Origin: Chitinophagales bacterium
GTDB taxonomy: Bacteria; Bacteroidota; Bacteroidia; Chitinophagales; Saprospiraceae
DNA: 64,000 nt
Reading direction: 5' to 3'
Assembly: GCA_013297745.1 (NCBI GenBank)
Contig: JAAFIM010000008.1
Location: 22,669-86,668 of the forward strand
Shown: piece after piece, positions 8,221 to 16,928 of the stretch
How the letters are laid out: each line of letters starts with the position of its first letter
How positions within the stretch are numbered: position 1 is the stretch's first letter
Made by a program: the position numbers and the translations under genes
Notes under the pieces: generated by a model
Seen by the model: only the letters and a program-made list of their open reading frames with translations
The model's database searches: none
What the model was told of the DNA's origin: nothing

Positions 8221-10302
8221 ATGAACAAACATTTTTTTATACTTGTTTATCTGTTTTTTGCCCACTTTGCGCAAGCTCAATACGTTTATAAACCCGAAAA
8301 TGTGCAGATAGCCCGCGATAGTTTTGGTGTGCCGCATATTTATGGCAAAACTGATGCAGATGCAGCTTATGGTTTGGCTTGGGCGCATTGTGAAGATGCT
8401 TTTAAGTTGATACAATATCAATTGTTGGCAGCGCGGGGGCGTTTGGCCGAAGTCAAAGGTAAAGAAGGGGCTATTTTTGATTATATGCGTACTTTTTTTC
8501 AGGTAGATACTTTGGTGAGAAATAATTATGATAAGATGCTGTCAGCTGACTACAGAAAAATAATAGCGGCTTATACACAAGCCGCAAATGATTTTGCCCG
8601 CACTCATCCCAAGCAAGTTTTATTAAAAAAGGTTTTTCCCGTAACGCCTCAAGATGTGGTGATAGGTTATACACTCAACAACATACTGATAGGTGGAGCA
8701 GGTTTGGATTTGTTGGCTTTAAGCAAAAATATAACCCACGAATTTACCCATTTGACAAGTACAGGTTCTAACAGTTTGACCATATCGCCCAATCGCACTG
8801 AAGACAATAAGGCTTGGTTATTGATTAATTCGCATCAACCCATAGCAGGAGAATTTTCTTGGTACGAAGCCCATATCAATAGCGAAGAGGGTTGGAATTT
8901 TATAGGCGGTTTATTTGCTGGGGGGATAACTGGTTTTGTGGGCTGCAATCCTCATTTGGGTTGGGCGCATACCACCAATTATCATCAATTTGGGGATATT
9001 TATAAGCTAAAAATTTCCAAAAATAAAAAACGTTATTATTATGATAATGAATGGCAAAAATTTAGTTATACCAAAGCCCGCCTCAAGGTAAAAATTGGCA
9101 TACTAAAAATTCGCGTCAATAAAAAAATTCCTATTTGTGATTATGGTACAGTATTTAAGACCAAATATGGTTTTTATGCGCTTCGTCATCCTGCTGCTAT
9201 GGATATACGCGCTGGCGAGCAATGGTTTCGTATGAATAAAGCGCGCAATTTTGCCGAGTTTGAGTCTGCTATCAAAATGCAAGGTTTATGCCTTTTTAAT
9301 GTCAATTATGCAGACACAGCAGGCAATATCTATTTTATCTCCGAAGGCAAAATTCCCCAACGCGATAGTTTTAAAAATGGCAAACAGTTGTCTTGGACTA
9401 AGCCTATAGATGGCACTTCTTCCGACTACAAATGGACAACTTTACTACCTTATGAGCGAAAAGTACAATACTTCAACCCCAAAGCGGGATTTTTGTACAA
9501 CTGCAACGGTACGCCGCTCAAAGCGACAGGTTATGACGAAAATAGTAAAGAAAATTATATCGGCATACAAACTTTTGATTTCAACCGAAACGAATACTAC
9601 GGGCGCGTACTGAACGAAAAACAGGGGCGGTTTAGCTGGCAAGAGTTTTTGGAGATAAAATATAATACTTGTTATGAAAAAAATGGCGCTTATGCGCGTA
9701 ATTTTGCAGTTTTGTTCCAATTGCAGCCCGAAAAATATCCAGATATTGCGGATATGATAACCTTACTAAAACAATGGGATTGGTGCGGAAAAGCAGATAA
9801 TCGCCCTGCAGCAGTGGCTATGCTTACACATCATTTTATCTCACAAAAATCGGGTATCTCTTTTTCTTTGCTTATGATACAAAAAACGGTAATTTCTGAA
9901 CAGCAAGCTGTAGAGGGTATTCGCGAAGCCAAAAAATACCTGCTCAAGTATCACAAAACTATAGATGTCGCGCTGGGAGAGGTGCAGCGGCTTGCGCGTG
10001 CGGACAAATCTTTTCCCATAGATGGTTTGTTTGAAACCTCGCGCGCTGCCGAGATGGATTTTGACAAAAAACGGCGGCGTATGGTTATGGGTAGAGGTGA
10101 TGGTTATTATCAATTGGCCAAATTTTCCCAATCTGGGGTAGAACTGCAAACTATTTCTCCTTATGGGGCTTCTACTCATCCCAAAAGCCTTCATTATACA
10201 GACCAAATGCAAATGTTTAGCAGCCACCAAACCAAAACGATGTCTTTTGATAAAAATACAGTGCTAAAAAATGCGCTAAAAATCTATTCTCCAGCTCCAT
10301 AG
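8221..10302 (+). CDS. Penicillin acylase family protein (secreted Ntn hydrolase)
   Basis: The family cleaves amide bonds of acylated substrates such as penicillins or acyl-homoserine lactones. Members are made as precursors that cut themselves to expose a Ser nucleophile. Residues 1-18 are a signal peptide, so it should act in the periplasm or outside. The early part shows QIARDSFGVPHIYGKTDADAAYGLAWAHCEDAF, typical of the alpha chain. The self-cleavage site is TGSNS, making Ser183 the likely nucleophile. It is followed by the INSHQP stretch in place of the usual N-P-H. At 693 residues it has normal length. Natural substrate is unknown. The start is 69 bases after a family A element, and no clear promoter was seen. 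Confidence 0.85.
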   Translation: MNKHFFILVYLFFAHFAQAQYVYKPENVQIARDSFGVPHIYGKTDADAAYGLAWAHCEDAFKLIQYQLLAARGRLAEVKGKEGAIFDYMRTFFQVDTLVRNNYDKMLSADYRKIIAAYTQAANDFARTHPKQVLLKKVFPVTPQDVVIGYTLNNILIGGAGLDLLALSKNITHEFTHLTSTGSNSLTISPNRTEDNKAWLLINSHQPIAGEFSWYEAHINSEEGWNFIGGLFAGGITGFVGCNPHLGWAHTTNYHQFGDIYKLKISKNKKRYYYDNEWQKFSYTKARLKVKIGILKIRVNKKIPICDYGTVFKTKYGFYALRHPAAMDIRAGEQWFRMNKARNFAEFESAIKMQGLCLFNVNYADTAGNIYFISEGKIPQRDSFKNGKQLSWTKPIDGTSSDYKWTTLLPYERKVQYFNPKAGFLYNCNGTPLKATGYDENSKENYIGIQTFDFNRNEYYGRVLNEKQGRFSWQEFLEIKYNTCYEKNGAYARNFAVLFQLQPEKYPDIADMITLLKQWDWCGKADNRPAAVAMLTHHFISQKSGISFSLLMIQKTVISEQQAVEGIREAKKYLLKYHKTIDVALGEVQRLARADKSFPIDGLFETSRAAEMDFDKKRRRMVMGRGDGYYQLAKFSQSGVELQTISPYGASTHPKSLHYTDQMQMFSSHQTKTMSFDKNTVLKNALKIYSPAP

Positions 10303-10351
10303 TTTAAATTTGGCATTATTTTTGTTTAGAAATTTTTAATATTTAAGTTTT

Positions 10352-10539
10352 AAGTTGTTTAGTATTAAAGTTAGCTCACGGATTTGACGGGTTTTACAGA
10401 TATGCACGGATTTATTTTTCGTTTTTTTTAGTTTTAAATCCGTAAAATTGGAATTGTTTTATAAAAAAATCGGTGTTAACCTGTTTTATCCGTCAAATCC
10501 GTGAGCTATTTTTTGTATTTTTTGAATACTAAACGACTT
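10352..10539. repeat. Family D element, copy 1 (188 bp, GTTGTTTAGTA ends)
   Basis: The outer ends are AAGTTGTTTAGTATT and AATACTAAACGACTT. Just inside, AGCTCACGGATTTGACGG (about 10372-10389) pairs with its complement near 10490-10507. A copy that is nearly identical over its inner part lies at 41.96-42.17 kb. It occupies most of the gap between two plus-strand genes. No reading frame is credible. Confidence 0.8.
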
Positions 10540-10574
10540 CATTTTCATTCACACTTTTTTATTTATTATTTTAT

Positions 10575-11261
10575 ATGAAAACTTTTCTTTTTCTAATTCA
10601 ATTCTTTGGTTTATATACTTTGAGCCAAGCCCAAGATGCTTATATTAGCGCCCAAGTAAGCCGCGACCAATTTAATCCTCAAGATATTATTGTCGTTACT
10701 TACACCGTGCATAATGCCGACGTACAACAATGGCAAGAACCTAATTTTTCGCCCTTGCAAAAACTAAATCACGCGCAAACCGCTAATTCAACTTCTATTA
10801 TCAACGGCAACAAAACCAGCAAAACGAGTTATACTTACAGACTAAAGGCGAGTTCTGAAGGCAATTTTGTACTGCCTGCTGTTTCTGCCCAAACTAGCGC
10901 GGGTACTTTACAATCTAATGCTATAGATATTGAGGTGTCCAGCGAGTACGAACCAACCCCAGAACCCAAAAACTCTTTTGGGGGAGGATTGGGAGGTTTT
11001 GACAATTTCAACAATTTTGATAGCCCTTTTGGAGATATTAATCAATTTTTCAATAATCCCGATTTGTTCAAATTTGATATGCCCCAAATAGACGGTTTTG
11101 ATAATCCTATGGATTTCAATAATTTATGGCCTGAATTTGATAAATTGTTTGACCAGCAGTTTAAAACTTCACCCAACAATAAAAATCCTAAATTGCCACC
11201 TGGAGTAGAGCCTAAGCCCAATCCAGACCCTAAAAAAGAGGGGAAAATTTATAAATTATAG
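10575..11261 (+). CDS. Short secreted BatD-like protein, 228 aa
   Basis: A signal peptide (cleavage after LSQAQ) precedes a domain at about residues 21-125 that resembles the first domain of BatD: ISAQVSRDQFNPQDIIVVTYTV, then SIINGNKTSKTSYTYRLKAS and LQSNAIDIEVSS. BatD proteins are usually around 600 residues with membrane anchors. Here the domain is followed only by a Gly/Asn/Phe/Asp-rich stretch (GGGLGGFDNFNNFDSPFG) and a Pro/Lys-rich tail. No BatA, BatB or MoxR gene is adjacent. It is either a truncated BatD relative or a separate single-domain secreted protein. The family call is moderate. Confidence 0.6.
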   Translation: MKTFLFLIQFFGLYTLSQAQDAYISAQVSRDQFNPQDIIVVTYTVHNADVQQWQEPNFSPLQKLNHAQTANSTSIINGNKTSKTSYTYRLKASSEGNFVLPAVSAQTSAGTLQSNAIDIEVSSEYEPTPEPKNSFGGGLGGFDNFNNFDSPFGDINQFFNNPDLFKFDMPQIDGFDNPMDFNNLWPEFDKLFDQQFKTSPNNKNPKLPPGVEPKPNPDPKKEGKIYKL

Positions 11262-11280
11262 TTTGTTGTTGCTCATAAAA

Positions 11281-11317
11281 AAAACGCAACTGTTGCTCGA
11301 CAGTTGCGTTTTTTTAT
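11281..11317 (+). terminator. Intrinsic terminator after the BatD-like gene
   Basis: A 13-base stem including ACGCAACTGT with loop TGCTCG is followed by a T-run and preceded by an A-run, so it may work in both directions. Confidence 0.85.
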
Positions 11318-11318
11318 A

Positions 11319-11643
11319 GAAGCTGTTTAGTAAGAAATTTTTTATATTTTCAATTAAAAAAAATAATACAGAATTTAAAAAGTAAGTATGTAATAAAACG
11401 TGTCGCGCGGAGCGCGTAACTACACTAATCCGTTGAGTTTCTATACTGTCTGAAGTGAGACGGAGCGCAGCGGAGCGAACAAGTTTATAGAAACAGGGCG
11501 TTTTTGGTACTTTTTGCGCCTGCAAAAAGTACGAAGAAACAATTTTTTAGGCGTAAGCCGTTAAAAAAAATTGCAAGCCCAAGTTTTTTATAAAGTTCCT
11601 GCCCTTAAATACTTATTCTATATAATGTCTACTAAACACCTTT
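11319..11643. repeat. Family B element, copy 1 (325 bp, TGTTTAGTA ends)
   Basis: Ends are GAAGCTGTTTAGTAAG and CTACTAAACACCTTT. Inside are CGCGCGGAGCGCG, a GTACTTTTTGC...GCAAAAAGTAC hairpin at about 11510-11532, and the segment TTTTTTAGGCGTAAGCCGTT that also occurs in family A. A second, inverted copy lies at 28.0-28.3 kb. Non-coding. Confidence 0.75.
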
Positions 11644-11647
11644 TATT

Positions 11648-14600
11648 TTAATCTTTTTTTATGTTCTGTTGTATTTTCTGTTTAATCATATTGAGTATCA
11701 ACTCGTTGGTAGCTTGTATTTGTTGGTCAGCTTTTTCCTGTTCTATTTCTGCTTGCGCTTGAGCGGTTAAAGCCGATAGTTGGGCTTTATTTTGATGCTT
11801 TTTATTTCTCAACCACAATAAAGAAATTACGAAAGGGGTTAAAATCAACCCAAATATCAAAACCCAAGTCGTCCAAGACCAGCTTAAATGCAGGGGTGAA
11901 GGGTCGCCTATGCTCACAAAACTAGCCCAGAAAGCAGGATGGCCAGAAACTTCATTGGTTTTTTCCAAAAAAGCCAACTTGGCGTGGCGCAAAGCCGCAG
12001 CTTTGCCATAACCATTGCCTATATTTTGATAAAATAAAGACATTAACGTGGAAGAAGTGGCGTCATTGACTTGCCATAAGGTCGTAATCACGCTTGGGGT
12101 GCCAGCTGCCATAAAATTACGCGCCAAACTTAATACCCCTTCGCCCCGAATAACCTTGCCATAACCCGTTTCGCAGGCGGACAAAACGACCAATGCAGAG
12201 GAGAGATTGGCATTCATAATCTCATAATTGTATAAATTTGATGCTAATCCCAAACTGTCGTTGGCTACTGTGGCAAACGCTAAGTAGGATTTATTGGGGT
12301 TGCGAAAATTAACAATACCGTGCATCGCCAAATGTACCACCCCAAAAGAGGAAGCATTTTTCAAAAAATGGGCTTTGGTGGCTTCTGCTCCAGCAATATA
12401 AGTTCCGCTATATACTTTTTTTATCGCTTCCAATTCTTTGGCTGTACCGGGCAGATTGACATTTGCAGACTTTTTCTCGTCGTATGTGGGCGCATAAGCC
12501 AAACACTTGCCATTATGGCTGATTTTTTTACCTTGGGCTATATTGAGTGACAATAAACTTAGCGAATAAGCGTAGTTGATTTCATATTTTTTGAGCAAAA
12601 AGGCTAAGTTTTTGTAAGAAATGGGCGCATCCTTGGCTATTTTTTGTTGCAAAAAGACCTCAAAAGGTAGGTAATTCAATAAACCGTCAGATACAATGCT
12701 AAGTTTGGTGATGTCGTTGGGTATATTTTGGATAAAAGGGCTTACAAAAATCTCATATACTTCAGCCGATAACTGTGTAAATGCTAAAAAAGCTTGCTTC
12801 GGGTCGTTTTGTATGGATTCGTAATCGGTCAGATTGGCTCGCAAAAGGTTTAAAAAAGACGTTTGCTTAAAACTGATGGGCTGTTTGAATAATTCGGCTT
12901 TGCGGCTGTCTATATAAATGACATACAAATTGCTGTCGCCCATAAAATACTCCAACGTAGCGGTTTGATTATCAATAAGTTGTGTTTGTACTTCAGCTAT
13001 AGTCAATGGTTGGTAATTGTACTTAATTTTGTAGTAATTGGGATAATCTTTTTCTAGTTTTTTGACCAATAAGTCGTATTCTTGTTTGGTATCAAAGTAA
13101 GATTTGTCAAAATCGGTTGCATTTTTGTTAGGGCGATTCTTAAAATCGTTGTAATAAGCCAAATTATGGCGCAATCGTTCTTCTTTTGCCAACAAATCGG
13201 CTGGTATAATGCCCGCAGCTTTGGCTTTGTTGCTGTTGATAGCTTGTACCAACACAAATGCCTTGCTTCTTTCTATAGTAGAAAACGCTTTTTGTAGGTA
13301 TTGCATCTCTTTTTGTTTGCTATATTGGGCATTATACACATTTATAGCCCCCTCAAAAACAGGAATAGTGCGTTTGATGAGTAGTTCTTTTGCACCGTCG
13401 GCGGTAAAATTTCCCCTCAAAGTATCTATTAAGCTTAGGGTAAGTTCATAACATTGGGCTGCAAAATCTAAATCTTTATTGTTGTTGTTTTGTTGATACA
13501 ATTGAAACCAAATTTCGGATTTGAGATGTATAGCGGGCAAAAATTCTATATTGCGGGAGAGTTCCAAAAGGGTCGGATTGTTTTTAGTATCTGTGCTTTT
13601 ATCTTTGAGGCTGGTTGATATGGTAGCCAAAGCGGATTGTACAAAGGAAAGGGCTAATTTATAATCTTTGCGCTTGTGATAAAAGTAGCCTAAGTTTAAA
13701 TAGCTCTGAAATAAATTGTTGTCTGTATTTTGTATATCTGACATCAAACTTGTACCACCAAATTCATCCGCTAATTCTTGATTAACGAGAGTATTAGTTG
13801 GTGCTGATTGTTGGTTTTTCTTTTTGAGCAAAGATTCATTTAGATAAAAAAACTCTTGTTCCGAATTGCCTGAATACGCATATAGTTTTGCCAAATAATC
13901 AGCTGCAGTAGCGGTAAATATATGATTTGCGCCCAACTGCTGGGCAAAAATATCAGCTGCGTTTTTATAATATAAAACTGAAGAGTCTATTTTGTTTTTG
14001 TACAGGTAAAAATGCCCGATTTCTAACAAAACTTGAGCCGATTGGTAATGTTTGTTGCCATAAGTTTTGCGGCGAAGTTCTAAGGCTTGCTGCAAATACA
14101 TAAATTCGTCTTCATAGCGGTCTGAAGTATGGGCGCATTTGGCCAAACCAATATAGACGTCTGCCATTTGGTAGTTTTGTGCATTAACCAAAGTAGAATA
14201 AATTTGTAGCGCACGGTCATAAAAAGCTTTGGCGCGGTCTATATCGCCAGTTTTGAAGTGATAATTGGCCAACAAAACATAATTTGAAGCTGTACTTTGG
14301 TGCTTGTCGCCCAATTTTTTGTTGTGAATGTTCAAGGCTTTTTCTAAGTACAACAGCTCGTTTTCATAATCTCCTACCAAACGATGATACTTGGCTATTT
14401 GTAGGTAAGAATTGGCTATATCTGGATGATTTTCTTTGAATAAATTTTCGCGAATTTTTAGCGCTTTTTGTTGAAATTCTACAGCAAGGGGTTGGTCGTT
14501 TTTAATATCTAAATAATAATCGCTTATGGCTTCGTAAGTATTGGCGGTTTGGTAATGATTTTCGCCTAAAGTACCCATTTGTACGCTGAGGGCTTTTTTC

Positions 14601-15181
14601 AAAAAAAACAATTCGGCTTCGGCTGGGGGCATATTTTGATAAAATCGGCTGCTGTCGTTGCCAAAAGCGCGATAACATTTACCAATAAAATAATAAGAAA
14701 GGGCGGTTTTTGGGTGCTTTTCGCCGTACGATTTCATCCTTAACTCCAAAGCGCGATTGTGCCATATCAAAGCTGAATCAAATTTGCTATTGCGTTGGGA
14801 AAATACGCGCGCAAACCCCTCGTACGCGTCCGCTATTTGGCTGCTGTCTATGATAAAGCTGCTGTCTGCTCGCTTTTGCTCGTCGTAATGCACCAACACG
14901 CGCCGAAATTCGCTAAAAGCGTCCTCATATCTGGTCAAATCTACATAACAATTGCCTATTCCGTTGTAACAAACCGCGTATTTATCCGCCAAACGCTCTT
15001 GTCTGTACAAATTGGCAGCGAATTGATACTCTTTAATCGCTGGTTCGTATTGGGCTTGGGCGTAAAATTGTTCTGCATTTTTAATATACTCAGCCGCTCT
15101 ATCTAAAGGTTGGGGTCGGTTTTGGGCGAAAAGTCCCGAATAGGTCAAAATCCATAAAAAGATAAAAATAGATGTGCGCAT
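11648..15181 (-). CDS. Secreted, membrane-anchored TPR-CHAT protein (caspase-like protease)
   Basis: The 1177-residue protein begins with a signal peptide (MRTSIFIFLWILTYSGLFAQ). About 600 residues of tetratricopeptide repeats follow, many of the type with ALELRRKTYGNKH or KALKIRENLFKENH. The C-terminal CHAT domain has the dyad: His954 in HLAMHG and Cys1003 in LSACETG, followed by GEGVLSLARNFMAAG and the end HPAFWASFVSIGDPSPL. A membrane helix (near residues 1103-1124) and a Gln/Glu-rich coiled tail close the protein. CHAT domains are clan CD peptidases related to separase and caspases. The layout places TPRs and protease outside the inner membrane. The ATG at 15181 is preferred to the TTG at 15202, which overlaps a -7 element. 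No obvious substrate gene is adjacent. Confidence 0.88.
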   Translation of the reverse strand: MRTSIFIFLWILTYSGLFAQNRPQPLDRAAEYIKNAEQFYAQAQYEPAIKEYQFAANLYRQERLADKYAVCYNGIGNCYVDLTRYEDAFSEFRRVLVHYDEQKRADSSFIIDSSQIADAYEGFARVFSQRNSKFDSALIWHNRALELRMKSYGEKHPKTALSYYFIGKCYRAFGNDSSRFYQNMPPAEAELFFLKKALSVQMGTLGENHYQTANTYEAISDYYLDIKNDQPLAVEFQQKALKIRENLFKENHPDIANSYLQIAKYHRLVGDYENELLYLEKALNIHNKKLGDKHQSTASNYVLLANYHFKTGDIDRAKAFYDRALQIYSTLVNAQNYQMADVYIGLAKCAHTSDRYEDEFMYLQQALELRRKTYGNKHYQSAQVLLEIGHFYLYKNKIDSSVLYYKNAADIFAQQLGANHIFTATAADYLAKLYAYSGNSEQEFFYLNESLLKKKNQQSAPTNTLVNQELADEFGGTSLMSDIQNTDNNLFQSYLNLGYFYHKRKDYKLALSFVQSALATISTSLKDKSTDTKNNPTLLELSRNIEFLPAIHLKSEIWFQLYQQNNNNKDLDFAAQCYELTLSLIDTLRGNFTADGAKELLIKRTIPVFEGAINVYNAQYSKQKEMQYLQKAFSTIERSKAFVLVQAINSNKAKAAGIIPADLLAKEERLRHNLAYYNDFKNRPNKNATDFDKSYFDTKQEYDLLVKKLEKDYPNYYKIKYNYQPLTIAEVQTQLIDNQTATLEYFMGDSNLYVIYIDSRKAELFKQPISFKQTSFLNLLRANLTDYESIQNDPKQAFLAFTQLSAEVYEIFVSPFIQNIPNDITKLSIVSDGLLNYLPFEVFLQQKIAKDAPISYKNLAFLLKKYEINYAYSLSLLSLNIAQGKKISHNGKCLAYAPTYDEKKSANVNLPGTAKELEAIKKVYSGTYIAGAEATKAHFLKNASSFGVVHLAMHGIVNFRNPNKSYLAFATVANDSLGLASNLYNYEIMNANLSSALVVLSACETGYGKVIRGEGVLSLARNFMAAGTPSVITTLWQVNDATSSTLMSLFYQNIGNGYGKAAALRHAKLAFLEKTNEVSGHPAFWASFVSIGDPSPLHLSWSWTTWVLIFGLILTPFVISLLWLRNKKHQNKAQLSALTAQAQAEIEQEKADQQIQATNELILNMIKQKIQQNIKKD

Positions 15182-15199
15182 AAGTGAAAAGTTTGAGCG

Positions 15200-15207
15200 C
15201 AAAATTA
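15200..15207 (-). promoter_or_regulatory. -7 promoter element for the TPR-CHAT gene (TAATTTTG, minus strand)
   Basis: CAAAATTA on the plus strand gives TAATTTTG on the minus strand, 18 bases upstream of the ATG at 15181. It supports that start. Confidence 0.45.
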
Positions 15208-15312
15208 ACCTTTTTTGTTTTAAAATATGGGATTTATTTGATAACTGTAGGCTTTAAGTTGCTAATTGCGATTTTTTTCCCGAAAAAAGATATAGAATTT
15301 AAAAATATGGAT

Positions 15313-15320
15313 TATTTTTG
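15313..15320 (+). promoter_or_regulatory. -7 promoter element for the lysozyme gene (TATTTTTG)
   Basis: TATTTTTG lies 42 bases upstream of the ATG at 15363 and supports that start over the TTG at 15318, which is part of the element. Confidence 0.45.
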
Positions 15321-15362
15321 CCCCCAAAATTTTTTCGCACAACAATTAAAAACTCCCTTCCA

Positions 15363-16136
15363 ATGTCAAGACCCACGTTAAGATTATATGATGGTATGGC
15401 TTCTACCTCCCCCCAACTGAAAGATGCTGTCAAAGAATTACAAACTTTACTCAAACAATTAGGTTATCGCACCACTATCGATGGTGAATTTGGACCTTAT
15501 ACGGAAAATATAGTTAAATTATTCCAAGCTTCCAAAGGGGTAACCGCCGATGGCGTGGTCGGGCCTGAATGTTGGGCTTTGTTGTTGAATAAACCCGCTC
15601 CCAAAAATCTAGAATTTGCTTTCCAAACTTCTCTCGCCAAATGGGATAAAACGATGTTGCGGCAGTTGGAAGAGTTGAAAAAGTACGAAGTTATCGTCAA
15701 AAAAGTAGCAGCTCAGTACAGCATACCCGCTTCTGTTATCGCTGGCATTGGTTCGCGCGAATCTCATTGGGGTTTGGCACTTACGCCCCCCACACCAGCG
15801 GGTACAGGCGACGGCGGACACGGGCGCGGTTTGATGCAAATTGATGACCGTTGGCATATCCCTTTTATCCAATCGGGCAAATGGGCTGATGCGGGCGAAA
15901 ATATCATTTATGGTTGCGCTGTGTTGAAAACAAGCATCGATTATATGATTAAAAAAGGTATGCCCAAAGGTTTCAACGCGATTTGGGCGGGCATAGCTGG
16001 CTACAATTGTGGTCCCAAACGCGCGTATGATGGTGTATCGCAAGGCTATGGTCCTGATTATTACACTACAGGGCGCGATTATGGCAAAAATGTTTTGGAA
16101 CGTGCAGGCTGGTTTCAGTTGCAGGGCTGGGTCTAA
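15363..16136 (+). CDS. Peptidoglycan-binding domain plus goose-type lysozyme
   Basis: Residues about 15-75 form a PG_binding_1 domain (LKDAVKELQTLLKQLGY, DGEFGPYTENIVKLFQ, DGVVGPECW). The C-terminal part from about residue 100 is a goose-type lysozyme domain: ASVIAGIGSRESHWG with the likely catalytic Glu in SRESHW, then HGRGLMQID and AGIAGYNCGP. It would cleave the glycan backbone of peptidoglycan. The start MSRPTLRLYDGMAS has no signal peptide, unusual for an enzyme that acts on the wall. Export by another route, or a role in lysis or as a toxin, is possible. It has its own promoter and terminator and no clear partner gene. Confidence 0.85.
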   Translation: MSRPTLRLYDGMASTSPQLKDAVKELQTLLKQLGYRTTIDGEFGPYTENIVKLFQASKGVTADGVVGPECWALLLNKPAPKNLEFAFQTSLAKWDKTMLRQLEELKKYEVIVKKVAAQYSIPASVIAGIGSRESHWGLALTPPTPAGTGDGGHGRGLMQIDDRWHIPFIQSGKWADAGENIIYGCAVLKTSIDYMIKKGMPKGFNAIWAGIAGYNCGPKRAYDGVSQGYGPDYYTTGRDYGKNVLERAGWFQLQGWV

Positions 16137-16150
16137 TATAAAAATACAAA

Positions 16151-16185
16151 AACCTTCTTTCATTGCGAAAAGAAGGTTTTTTTTT
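16151..16185. terminator. Bidirectional terminator between lysozyme and DUF4230 genes
   Basis: AACCTTCTTT and AAAGAAGGTT form a 10-base stem with an 8-base loop, followed by a run of nine T. The convergent minus-strand gene ends at 16184, inside the T-run. Confidence 0.85.
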
Positions 16186-16846
16186 AACGTTTGAGTTTGT
16201 TGCTGCTGTCTTGTGGTATTTTGGGCAATTTTTTCGGGTCTAAAAGGACTTCGTTGGGATTGGTCAATGCTGGACTTTCGCGGATAACTTCCAACGTCCA
16301 ACCGCCCTGTTCTACCAACACTTTGATAATTTCTAAGGTTTCAATCCCTTGATTTTCAGCTTCTTGGATAATGGGGGCTGTTGATAAACTGTCTCTTAGC
16401 TTCTTTTTAATCACATCGTCAATTTCGTCAAAATCAACGGGTTCTAACTTATTCCACAAGCCGTAACTAATTGTATTGTATTCAGAATCGTGTTCTATCG
16501 CTAATATTTCAGCTTTAGGTAAGTTTTTGACCCGAATAATTTTTTTTACAGAATCCGCCTCGAAAGTTGCTTTTTTTAAATCATAGCCCACAGAAACTCT
16601 GCCACGAGTGGTCATAGTGAGTGTACTGCTACTGCCCCACCATTCCTCATCTTGATAAAAATTATTGACCACATAATCGCCCTGCACGGTGATGAGTTTA
16701 GAAACCATTTTGACCCTTTCCAATAAAATATGTTGCTTTTCGGCTGGCATACGCTCGCGTTCTGGTTGTTTCATCCACCAAGCACAGGCAAAAGCCCCAG
16801 CAATTCCCCCCGCTATAAAAAATAAAATTGAATCAAATATGCGCAT
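16184..16846 (-). CDS. DUF4230 domain membrane protein
   Basis: An N-terminal membrane helix (about residues 5-24, SILFFIAGGIAGAFACAWW) anchors a domain matching the DUF4230 pattern: LLERVKMVSKLITVQGDYVV, TTRGRVSVGYDLKKATFE, VKNLPKAEILAIEHDSEYNTISYGLWNKLEP, then a helix with DEIDDVIKKKLRDS. Members are common in Bacteroidota and have no established function. The Lys/Pro-rich C-terminus has no domain. The ATG is at 16846; the gene is divergent from the SDR gene and shares an 82-base promoter region with it. Confidence 0.8.
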   Translation of the reverse strand: MRIFDSILFFIAGGIAGAFACAWWMKQPERERMPAEKQHILLERVKMVSKLITVQGDYVVNNFYQDEEWWGSSSTLTMTTRGRVSVGYDLKKATFEADSVKKIIRVKNLPKAEILAIEHDSEYNTISYGLWNKLEPVDFDEIDDVIKKKLRDSLSTAPIIQEAENQGIETLEIIKVLVEQGGWTLEVIRESPALTNPNEVLLDPKKLPKIPQDSSNKLKR

Positions 16847-16861
16847 ATTCTAAAATGTTTG

Positions 16862-16880
16862 TAATTTTGTGGCAAAAATA
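16862..16880. promoter_or_regulatory. Divergent -7 elements between DUF4230 and SDR genes
   Basis: TAATTTTG at 16862-16869 points right toward the SDR gene. CAAAAATA at 16873-16880, read on the minus strand as TATTTTTG, points left toward the DUF4230 gene. They are only 3 bases apart, so polymerase binding at one would hinder the other. Confidence 0.45.
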
Positions 16881-16928
16881 AGCAATTTTAACATCCTAAT
16901 CATTTTTTACAGATAAAATAACCTCGCA

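Noticed and set aside
10352..10539. Family D as a riboswitch or structured leader
   Set aside because: The same sequence occurs upstream of unrelated genes in different orientations, with mobile-element-like ends, so gene-specific control is unlikely.
15609..16301. 230-codon minus-strand frame opposite the lysozyme gene
   Set aside because: It overlaps the well-supported lysozyme and the terminator, and its product has no recognisable features.
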